Both the position numbers and the translations under genes were made by a program. Positions 36,370-46,800 of a stretch of DNA of 64,000 bases are shown here, in pieces. The stretch is from positions 15,357,441 to 15,421,440 of the forward strand of contig NC_088795.1 of NCBI RefSeq assembly GCF_011386835.1, written 5' to 3'. The notes under the pieces are model-generated. The model was not told the DNA's origin, searched no databases, and saw only the letters and a program-made list of their open reading frames with translations. The first letter of the stretch is position 1. The number at the start of each line of letters is the position of its first letter. This DNA is from Chrysemys picta bellii. Taxonomy: Eukaryota; Chordata; Testudines; Emydidae.

Positions 36370-38960
36370 ATAAATAGTTACGGCAGGTGACGTTGTTGCA
36401 GGTCCTCTTCAGGCTCCTTTTCTTAATGTAGGAGAAAGCTCAGACTCTTGGGAAGACCCGCTGTGTGTTGTTAGGTTTGGGAGATGCAAGGTTCTATGCA
36501 GAGCTGAGTGGAGAGCTTCCGCTCTGCCTTAGTCTCCGTTTAGGCCTCTCTTGAGGCAGGGTGGGTTTTCGACAACCAGGCATTGGTATTGGGTTGCGTT
36601 TCCTAGGGGAAGGGATTGATCTGGCTGCTGTTTGACCCTCTCATTTCAGGACTGATGTACGTGTGTAAATAAAGCAAGCTATGCCTAGAAAGCAGCCAGC
36701 CTCCACGTCCCAATTCCTCCGGACTGGGAAGCCAACCTGCAAGGCCCAGGACACCTGCCACTTCTTGGCAGAGGGACGACACTGGTGTCAAAGGAAGGGG
36801 CAACTGTATCTTCTCTGCACTTTGCTTGCAATGAGTATGACATGCTGACCGAAACGCTTTTCCCCGAAGAGAGCTAGACAGACATTTCCCACCTTCGGGG
36901 GCTTGCTGCGCTTCACTTTTTTGCATGTCTCTGTGTTTCCTGGCTTCCGCTGAACTCAGAAGCAGAAGTAACAGAATACCCTGACACAATCTGTTCTGGG
37001 TGGAAGTGTGGGGGTGTGTATGTGTCAGCAGCAATCAGCCATTGCTGGAAATCTCAGAAAGAAATCTTGATCCCTGGCCGAATGACGGGAATAAGCCTCC
37101 AGATTTGTAGATGTTAATCCCAACCTGGACTCCAAAGCTCTTGAGACTCACTGGCTGTGGCTAGCAAGCTGCCAGCAACTATCAAGATTGCCAAGTCAGG
37201 TGCCACAGTACAGTTGTTACAGGTATGGGAAGGAAGAGGCAAGGGAAGTGGGGAAAATGACATCCCTGAATGAAGACACCCGACTCCTGCCAGAACCAGC
37301 CCTGATCATGACATTTGTAAAGAGGGAGATGGAAATTACTAATTAGATGGTTGGGGCAGCCACATACGGGGAACCCCAAAACATCACAAACCCAACTTTT
37401 TTTTAAGGGACACTTGAGGCCTTCAGCCTATAAAATTCAAAGGCAAAAGTCCAGCAAACATTGGTGTCAGATGTATCCCTTCCTGGCTGTTTACTGTAGC
37501 CCACAGAATCCTGAGCTGTGCAAAGTCCTTGTTCTGTAGCTAAATGGAGGAATATTCCAACTCAAGAGAAAGAATTGCATGTGAATTGACTGCTTGAGGC
37601 AACATCAAGACAGAACCTCGCCCACCTCTCACTTCTCTAGGACTGGTAGGTATAATTTGGTGGGTACAAATTAGAGGCCTCATATGACCGTCTTAAAAAA
37701 CGTTGAGATCTGTTGTTGCCGCATTAACATCTGCAAATGCATCTCGCAGAAGAAAGGATGGGGTGAATGTCCAAGAAAGGAGCAGGGAAGATATGCTGCA
37801 GATATTCCCCTCTCCAAAGAGTTTTGAAGACTTGGGAAAGCTGCCTTTACGTAGCCTGAGAGGCTACGTAAAGGCAGCACTCACAGAACAGCTTTGCATA
37901 GTCCAAGGGTAATGGGACATATGACCAGGTCATGTTTTCACCTGGCTGATTAGCACCAGTGCAGACAGAGGTTCTCTTGCCTTAGGCTATTTTGGGAAAA
38001 CTGAGGGAACTTTTCCCAGCATTAGCATAGGATGAATGGAAGTACTTAATTTTTTAAAAATTAGCGCTTTTCCTCGTAACAGAAAAATGATCATAAACTT
38101 TAGGGTTTCTTCCAAACATTTTGCTCCCCCCCCCCTTCCCAACTAACACCCCTTTTGAAAACTTCTTTTTAAAGCAATGGTGCCTTTCAAAAAATACTAT
38201 TTCTGATTTCAGCACCCAGCAACTTGCTCCCTTCTGCTCACCCCGACTCTCAACCTATTCCCCTGTCAAAGGCAGATGTGCTCCAAGGTAGAGCCACGAG
38301 AGCCTCCGGATTCTGATTGCTGTTTGCGTCAAACACGTAGGACAGCCGCACAGAGCCAGTCCATGGACAGTGGCACCCCTTTGCCCAGTCGTGTGAAGTT
38401 CAGAAGGCTGCAGCACCGGGAAGCAGCTAGCAGGGCTTGGCAGTTCAACTTCTGTGTGAACTCGAGGGAGTTGCCAGCCCAAATGTCTTGCCTGGAAGAG
38501 GGGCTGGCAACAATGGTGAGATTCATGTAGGGTGGAGAGCCACACATTCCCCTCTGGCTTTTCTGATCACAAGGAAACCTTAAAGGAAGGGAGTAGAGAT
38601 GATTGACAGCTGGTACACCTCTAGCGGCTTACCACGTTGCTCGCACTGGTACTGCTGCAACAGGCAAGTGTGGACTCACACAACTTGGTTACACCTGTCA
38701 TAGGTCATGGTTATCCTTCCACCAGGCATCTTTCTCAGCAATGCTAACACTTGACAGCTATTAGGGGACACTAAGTAGTAAACAAAGACATGTGCCTTGA
38801 GCCCCCACTGAAATAAACTTAAGTAAAACAGCCCTGAGCTCCCATTAGCTTCTTTAGTTATTGATCTGTACCCACAGCAGTTCCATGCTATCTTTCCAAG
38901 TGGTGTTTCAGGGTGTGGTATAACTAAACACGATACAGGGATCAGGAATTACATTTATAA
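36370..38960. other. Non-coding stretch with one perfect hairpin
   Basis: An AATAAA occurs at about 36666 within a possible LTR remnant (about 36400-36800), but no borders could be set. The only firm structure is the hairpin at 37840-37878. Confidence 0.4.
37840..37878. repeat. Perfect 18-bp hairpin with 3-base loop
   Basis: Arm 37840-37857 (GCTGCCTTTACGTAGCCT) is exactly complementary to 37861-37878. The loop is GAG. Pairing stops abruptly at both outer ends. Confidence 0.95.
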
Positions 38961-38965
38961 TACTT

Positions 38966-39985
38966 AAAGAACGAGGAGTACTTGTGGCACCTTGACTAAC
39001 AAATGTATTTGAGCATAAGCTTTCATGGGCTAAAACCTACTTCATAGGATGAATACAGTAGGAAGATATATATATACACAGAGAACATGAAACAATAGAT
39101 GTTACCATACGCACTATAAGGATAGTGATCAGTTAAGGTGGGCTATAATCAGCAGGAGGGAAAAAAACTTTTGTAGTGATAATCAGGATAGCCCATTTCC
39201 AACAGTTGACAGGAAGGTGTGAGTAACGGGGGGGAATTAGCATGGGGAAATAGGTTTTACTTTGTGTAATGACCCATCCACTCCCAGTCTTTATTCAAGC
39301 CTAATTTAATGGTGTCCAGTTTGCAAATTAATTCCAGTTCTGCAGTTTCTCGTTGGGGTCTGTTTCTGAAGTTATTTGTTTGAGTATTGTGACTTTGAGC
39401 TCTGTAATCAAGTGACCAGAGAGGTTGAAGTGTTCTCTGACTGGTTTTTGAATGTTATAATTCTTGACGTCTGATTTGTGTCCATTTAGTCTTTTGCATA
39501 GAGACTGTCCGGTTTGGCCAATGTACACGGCAGAGGGACACTGATGGCACATATCACATTGGTAGATGTGCAGGTGAATGAGCCTCTGATAGTGTGGCTG
39601 ATGTGATTAGACTGGGAGTGGATGGGTCATTACACAAAGTAAAACCTATTTCCCCATGCTAATTCCCTCCCCCGTTACTCACACCTTCTTGTCAACTGTT
39701 GGAAATGGGCCATCCTGATTATCACTATAAAAGTTTTTTTTTCTCCTGCTGATTATAGCCCACCTTAATTGATTAGTCTCGTTAGAGTTAGTATGGCAAC
39801 ACCCATTTTTTCATGTCCTCTGTGTATATATATCTTCCCACTGTATTTTCCACTACATGCATCCGATGAAGTGGGTTCTAGCCCACGAAAGCTTATGCTC
39901 AAATAAATTTGTTAGTCTCTAAGGTGCCACAAGTACTCCTCGTTCTTTTTGCTGATACAGACTAACACGGCTACCACTCTGAAAC
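38966..39985 (-). mobile_element. Penelope-like element with inverted terminal halves
   Basis: The 1,020-base insert is bounded by a 14-base duplication with one mismatch, CATTTATAATACTT (38952-38965) and CATTTACAATACTT (39986-39999). The left 320 bases (38969-39290) and right 350 bases (39600-39950) are inverted copies of each other. Shared phrases are AGTACTTGTGGCACCTT, TCATCGGATG-like, CCCATTTCCAACAGTTGACA and TAGGTTTTACTTTGTGTAAT. The unique centre encodes the endonuclease on the minus strand. Penelope elements are known for such odd, partly inverted terminal repeats. Confidence 0.88.
39328..39552 (-). pseudogene. Penelope GIY-YIG endonuclease fragment
   Basis: The fragment has the Penelope arrangement CHQCPSAVYIGQTGQSLCKR, with YIGQT as the second half of the GIY-YIG motif and the upstream Cys pair. 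LNGHKSDVKN and REHFNLSGH supply the conserved His residues. RT is absent, so this is a truncated element that cannot move on its own. Reading starts at the unique centre of the element and runs toward lower coordinates. Confidence 0.85.
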
Positions 39986-40449
39986 CATTTACAATACTTG
40001 TAGTTGTTCCAATTCCTTCAGCCTCGCCTTAAATGAGAAGGTAAACTAGCCCCCCTCAAATTGTACTCACTAGGTCTTTTCATATGATTTTAAAATCTCT
40101 ATTTCCCAATGGCACAAGATTATAACTAGTAATAAGCCAAAGACCTTTGGATTCTGATTATAAAGAGCAGCTGGGAACATAAATAATGATAGTAACATCA
40201 ATGAGATAGAGTGGAGCCATTTAACTCCTTAAGGGACAGACTTTCAAAGCAAAGCACATGTAATTGTATACATCAATTAGGAATGCAGTACTTATAAGTA
40301 TTTCATGTGTATTTGGCCAAATTGAGTATATAACGAGCTGTGTAAATACCTTGATCAAAATTGGCACTCATGCTTAACCATGTATTTGCAACTGTTGGGT
40401 CAGCTTCACTTTGAAAATCTGGTGCTAAAACGTAAGTAGACCGAACAAG

Positions 40450-40711
40450 TAAGCAGACAGGGTTCAAAAAAGAACTAGATAAATTCCTGGAGGATAGCTC
40501 CATCAATGGCTATTAGCCAGGATGGGCAGGGATGGTGTCTCTAGCCTCTGTTTGCCAGACGCTGGAAATGGGCAACAGGGGATGGATCACTTGATGCTTG
40601 CCTGTTCTGTTCATTCCCTCTTGGGCACCTGGCATTGGTCACTGTTGGAAGACAGGATACTGGGCTAGATGGACCTTTGGTCTGACCCAGTTTGACTGTT
40701 CTTATGTTCTT
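40450..40711 (+). mobile_element. CR1 LINE 3' end, 5'-truncated
   Basis: The segment begins with the last codons of ORF2 (FKKELDKFLEDSSINGY-like). It continues through the CR1 3' UTR (CTGGGCTAGATGGACCTTTG) and ends CTTATGTTCTTG. It is closely similar to the 3' end of the copy ending at 30344. Confidence 0.9.
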
Positions 40712-42940
40712 GTTTTCTCTTACCGTTTAAATTCCTCTTTCCCCACTGATTTTATTATATATACTTAAAATAGACATTGCTCATTTGCGTAATTGTGCTA
40801 CTTTCCCCCTTCATCTGCTCTTTAGTGCAACCTTTAAAAAGATGGGAAAGTAAAAGGGATTTGTAAATAGGTTATTGTATTATAGAATTTAAAAAATTCC
40901 CATTACTTCTCCTGTGTATCATTAAGCAAGCAAGCATGTGTTTAGCATCCAGAAGGTGGAACTCCCCTCGTGTTGCAATACAAACAGGTCACTTTCTGTA
41001 GTACAGTATTTAGCCTGGAATGAAAGGGGCAGCTTGTTGCCAAAAAAGAAAAGGATCAGTTCTAACAAATCCCAACATATTCTTTACATGGAGTCATAAG
41101 GCTGTCTCTCCCACTCAAAGTGCATGAAGTACCTTAAAAATATCGACTGGTTGAGCTTCACAGCCCAGCTGTAAGTAAAAATTGTCCCTATTTTACAGTA
41201 TAAGTGACTAGGGATTAGGAAATCCCATAGGTTCTAACTCCCATAGGGCTGCGTGTTAACTGTTAGACAATATTTTTTCTCTCCTCCTACGGCTAAGGAG
41301 ATTCCATGAGTAGTCAATACATTGGTCATTCACCTCTGGGGTCCTGGATTCAAATCCTGCCTTTGGTCAAAAATGAAGATGAGTTTGCTGCACACATTCT
41401 CGTCCTTATGGATTTGTCTACATCATCTAACCATGGAGAGTCTCGTGGCAACCAAGGACCCCAATTCTATTCCCATTGAATTTAATACAAGCTTTGCCAC
41501 TGAACTCAAAAGGGGGCGGAGTTGGACAGTGCTGCAGCCAGGATCAGGTGTGGGTAGCTCACAGAGCACCTGACTCTAGCCCATTTGTTCCATCAAAATT
41601 AATACAAACAGCACTGCCTGGAAAATCTGAAGCAGCTTCACATAAGATTAAATAATAAAAATCAGTAAAATAGGGGCTACTGCACTGGTGGTATGGTTTA
41701 TATTGAATGCAATGAACCGCTCTCCATTTTTAGCTGCCTCTTCATTTTCAATCTGCCAATAAATTTTGCACTGACAGCACAGAACTGCACCATAAAAATG
41801 TTCATGGAGGAAAGCTGGAGATGTAACAGCCGTGTAGGACACAACTGGGACTTTTACAACCGGAGAAGTTGTTGGAGGCAGTTTGAGATAAGCACATTAA
41901 CTAGACGTTTCTGCCCAAATCCGGCCAAGAGTCAGTAGAAAAACCAAAACTTCTGCCTCAGAAGTAAGTTTCCACTGAGAAACCACACAAGCAAATAATG
42001 ATAGAGAAATATGGAGTATAAAATAAAGTATTGAATTTGAGTTTACGTAATAAGTCGGGCTTCCTGCTGAGCCACGGCCTGGCTTGCTAGTGATCAGCAG
42101 AAGATCATCTGCCCTTGTTCGGGGTTTGCTGATTAAAATGGAGTCTAGTTTCCAAAAAAAGGAAGGGATGGGTCAAAGGAAGCCACAGCTTTCTGAGATT
42201 TATTCAGAATGAAGCTCTGATGAAATCCAGGACATACAAACACATGCTAAGTGAGTAAGTACAATAACAGACGTACAGACATCATACATAACAATTGCCA
42301 AGGCCCTGGTAACCGCTGCTGAGTAGTCGTATCCCCATTTTACAACTTGGGCTGCCTGCTCGAAGGATAGTCGCTGTTACTGGTTATTTCTGAATCTGTC
42401 CATCAGAATTTTAAGCAGCAAAGCCTCTTTTTCCAGATCCAATCTCTGTGGCTGGCTATTCGCAGCCTATCCTTATGCTCTTGCATCTGTAGCCATTTTG
42501 CAAGCTGCAGGCCGTCCCTCCTCAGTCTCCCCTGTAACCCACTAGTGAGTTCTTCTCGCGCCTTCTTCCTCCACAGCTTGTCAGCGGGCTCCAGCGCTGA
42601 CCCCTCTTGTTCCGCTTCCATGGAGTACAATGGTGGAAGCACCGAGACGGAACTTCCCCAGTACAGGACTTTTCTGCATCTGTAGGAGGCCAGCAGATGG
42701 CAAAGAGGAAGGGAATTAGAGTGCAGCTGGAATGCACAGAGTTCCCTTCTATCATATCATATCTGCGCAGCCACCATGTGCCCAGACACTCGACACAGAA
42801 CTTCTGTGGTTCAACTACCTTTAAGCACTTTTAGCACCTTTCCGCATGTGAACAGTCCCAGGATTGAGGCCTAATTCTCTTCCGTCTTATCTGGTTCACT
42901 GCACCATGCTAGCTCCCTCACAGTAAAAATTACACCTAAT
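40712..42940. other. Non-coding stretch, no gene seen
   Basis: MIR-like phrases occur at about 41283-41370 (GGATTCAAATCCTGCC). No exon borders or protein motifs were recognised. Confidence 0.45.
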
Positions 42941-42946
42941 TCCTGT

Positions 42947-43530
42947 GACAAAGTCAGGCCGGGCAGCTGCAGGAGGGTCTGGGAAAACAGGTATGTTAGC
43001 CCTAGAATGCTAAAGGCCCTTTTTCCGACGAGCTGGGAAGGGGTTACTTCAGGTCAATTAGGGACACCTGAGTCCAATTAAGGGCTGCCTGACACCTATT
43101 AAAACCTCTCGGTGAGGGGTGGGAAGTTGGAGGTAGCAGGGAGATAGGTTTCTCCAGTGTGAGAGACTGCGCTCCTCCCCATAGGGGAGACACCTAAACC
43201 CAGTGCCTGTTTAGGGGAAGGACTGACACCGTGGGGCCAGTGACAGGACAACATCTGCCCCAGTGAGGGGGGCCAGGGAAAGGTAATAGACTTGTTTCCC
43301 TTTGTTTGGCAGAGAAGCACTCCTCAGGCCTGCCCCGAGGCCTACCGGGCAGGCTCTGAGAAACAAACCCCGAAGCGGGAAGACAGACACGCTCCGGAGT
43401 GGGGCTGATTTACCCCAGGCCATGTCCCTGCCAGAAGAGGGAGCGCTAGGTCCAGCAAGGCAGAAGGGGTGCCATGCCACATTCCCAATTGCAAATTTGC
43501 ATATGTTCTTGTGGTACTCTAACCCCTAAC
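42947..43530 (+). mobile_element. LTR-like block upstream of gene 2
   Basis: Opens TGTGACAAAGTCAGGCCGGG and has a TATA-like CTATTAAAACC at about 43096. It contains AATTAGGGACACCTGAGTCC and CCAATTAAGGGCTGCC, also seen in part in the block at 4374-4732. Probably a solo LTR ending near CCTAACA (about 43530). No target duplication was found. It stops about 200 bases before the gene 2 start site. Confidence 0.5.
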
Positions 43531-43691
43531 ACCCACCACATTTGGCTCTTAAGAGGAAGGAATGAGAGAAGTCCAGGCAAGACACTTTAAAAAAAACAAA
43601 CCATGAGAAGAAATTGTTTCCGTATATTACAGGACTCTGAATAGAAAATTCCATTGTGAAGGCTAATCTGCAAGTTCCCCTTTTTGGAGGG

Positions 43692-43728
43692 AAATAAAAA
43701 GAAGAGTCATTCAAGCTGCGTTCAGTCT
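43692..43728 (+). promoter_or_regulatory. Core promoter of gene 2 (TATA-like plus initiator)
   Basis: AAATAAAAAG at 43692-43701 and an initiator-matching TCAGTCT at 43722-43728 (A at 43724) are about 31 bases apart. The 5' UTR would be only about 18 bases. The geometry matches gene 1. Confidence 0.5.
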
Positions 43729-43741
43729 AACAGAGGCCAAG

Positions 43742-43805
43742 ATGAAGAACCTGGCTGTAGTCCTGGCAATAGCCCTGATTGTAACTGACCTCACTACCCT
43801 GACTG
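43742..43805 (+). CDS. CXCL13-like: Gene 2 exon 1 (signal peptide)
   Basis: Twenty-one codons plus one base, ending ACTG|gtgagt in phase 1. The length is identical to gene 1 exon 1. Confidence 0.9.
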
Positions 43806-46800
43806 GTGAGTAACTTTTCCTACTAGAACTTCACGCTCTTGTATAATTGGCTTTTAAAAGGATGTAATTTTCACCATGAACCGGTCAATAAGCCCTATAA
43901 GCTATGCCTCTCCTTTTGGCTTAGGTGCTATTCCTACCCCTCGATTAGTAAGGCCCTGATTCTGAAAGTTGAACTGTGCAGGCAGATTCTCATACCCATG
44001 CACAGATCCGGAGAGTGCCACCTTGCCCCACCATGGACAGCTCCATTTCGGTGCCTGGGGGTATGCAAGACTGGAGCCTATACTTGTATTGCTTTTTACA
44101 TTACATTGTGTTATAATGGAATACCCAAACCAGTAAATAGGACCATCTACACACACATACTATTTATAGTACTTTATAGTCCAAACCCATGTACAGTACT
44201 CCCTATTTTGCTTTTCTCCTTATAACATCCAAAATAAGACATATTTGAAAATATTAATGCAACACTGCAAATGAGACAGAACAGGCTGTATTTTTTAATT
44301 AACCCATTTTAAATGTTAGTTACAATGAAACTATATTTTGACATAAATGATGTAACTGGGAAAAGGGCTTGTGATTTCTCATATGGGGAGTAAATTAATA
44401 TTTCTCTCTCATGCCTCTTACAGTAATTCTCCCTCTCTACAACTCTAGGCAGGGAGAGATTATTGGTTCATTTTGGTTCACCAGTACTACCACACCTTTT
44501 TTACCCTCTTAATTGGGTAAAATGAGATTAAGTATGTTCCACCCAGTCCCTGTAAAATTCCACAATTCTATTTCTGATCAAATTTTTTGTTAGTGACTTT
44601 GAATAAGAAACTTAATATGACAATTTATTAATTACATGCAGCAGTCTTGGAGTCAGCTGCAAACTCCTATCATTTTACTGGTGAAACAGACGTCAAAGCA
44701 TTCAGTTTTAATATCTACAGTATAGCATCACCACAGAAACTGTGGTCTTCGATGTTTGGTTTTCTTACCTGGAACTCTAAGAGTTAGGACTTGATACCTG
44801 CTACTACTGAAGCCAATTGGAGTTTTGCCATTGAGTCCTATGTGAGCAGGATTGGGCCTGTAATGATATTGGAAAAATTAACCTACTGCATGCTAAGCAG
44901 GGGTAATATCAAGAAAATATCAAGGCATCAGTAATATTGACCCTGATCCTGCAAAAACTTACACATGCCTATCTTTATGCACTGCAAGTAGTAGACTTCA
45001 TTGAAGTCAATGGCACTGCTAACAATATTTTAAGTTAAGCATGTGTATGTACCTTTGCGGGACTGGCACTGTCAATACTTTAAATCCCCAAATGCTGACT
45101 CCCCCGGACCCCACTTCTCCTTTCTTGCAGTTGTCTTTTACATTCGGTCACTTCACTGCAATAACATTGCAAAAGGAATTATTACTGTCACAATTATTCT
45201 TTTATTATACTTTTTAAAGTACCAATCACTTGTTTTGTACATAATGGTAGAACTAATGGGCTGTGTAAAACATTGGGTAAAGTTTCCGAAGTGCCTATAT
45301 TCAAAAGTGACTTAAGTACTTGAGAGACTAGTTCCCACTGAGTTTCATCTCCTAATTGCCTGCTTCGTTAAAAATGGGCCTTAGCTTCTAAAATAAAAAC
45401 CCTTATTACTGAAACTAAAATAAATATTTAAAGTAATATTACATGGACGGTTATTATGTCTTGGTTAAACTTAACACAATTTAACTCAAACATGGAAAAG
45501 ACTATTATAGCAAAACCAATGATTTTTTTGGCTGAACCAAAAGGCAAACATTTTCATTATAAAAAACATCCAACTCACTAGAACAGAAGGAAAAAGTTGG
45601 AGCTTGTTTATTTTGGGGAGAGCAGGATAATGGGTAAAACTTTCAGAAGCGGCTTCAGCACTTAGAAAACTAGTTTCCACTTAAATAGGTCTGGTCTATA
45701 CTTAAAATTTAGATCAACCTAGCTACATCACACGGGGTGTGAAAAGCTCACACTCCTGAATGCCATGATTATGGCAATCTAACGCCCAATGAGATGGTGC
45801 CAGGACAATGGAAATGTGTCTGTTGACCTTTCTACTGCCGTTCACAGAGATGACATTGACAGAAAACCCCTTCTGTCAACGGAGGAAGCATCTACGCTAC
45901 GGCACGACACCACATAATGGTGCACTGCAGCTGCAGTGTAGACATGCCTTTAGGCTCCACATTTCAGCGTCTATCTCCAATTTTAACCTTCTTCCAAACT
46001 AGTTACCTCCAAAGATATCTCAGTTCTGTAATTACAGTACAGTGTAATATACAGGCTTGCAGAAAACCTTCACTGCTTCCTCCACCTTTTAAGGTCTTTG
46101 TCCCCAGTCCTGTAAGTTACTCCCTGCAGGTGGACTCCTGTACCCACATGGAGTAACTCACAGGATGAGGGCATTTGTTTATCTACATCTGAACTTAACA
46201 GGTCTGATCCTGAAACTGATTGCACGTGGGTCAGCTAATGTTCCTCTGTGGAACCCCACTGATGTCCATGGAGTGCCATGCGACCCAGCATCCCTCCACA
46301 AAGCCCTGTAATGGGCATAGAATAAATGTATTATTCCATGGGCACAAAATAAATGTATTATTAATTACTTGTCCTATGGTAGAGTCTAGAAGTCAGGGCA
46401 CCAAAGTGCTAGGCACTGTACAAGCAAAGATCTAGATTATGAACTCTTCAGGGCAGGGACTAAGTTTAAGACTGTAGACAACAGATAAATACAAACCAAC
46501 CGGCGGCATAAGGAAATGATACTATTGAGCATGATAAACGGCGCTCATAGCATACGAGTTGCCTAAACATTGTCAAGTGTTCTGCGGGTATCACAAAAGA
46601 GAGGGAGAGAGTTTGAAGGAGGACAACAAAATACCCTTAACTCCCATCCCGCTTTCCCTCACACGGCTATGGCTCATAATCAAAAAGACAGTGCTGTAAA
46701 TTCAACGGTTATTTTCATTAGTGTTTATTCGTTTTGAGGCTAGGTTATTTTTGATGTGCTCTCCGTAGTAGCTTAGAATGGGTTTGGGCCTTTGCAATTT

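Noticed and set aside
37840..37878. A microRNA precursor
   Set aside because: The stem is only 18 bases with a 3-base loop, too short for Drosha/Dicer processing.
43302..43529. 75-codon frame just upstream of gene 2 as an upstream exon
   Set aside because: It lies in an LTR-like block, is matched by an antisense frame, and gene 2 already has a signal-peptide exon with a promoter.
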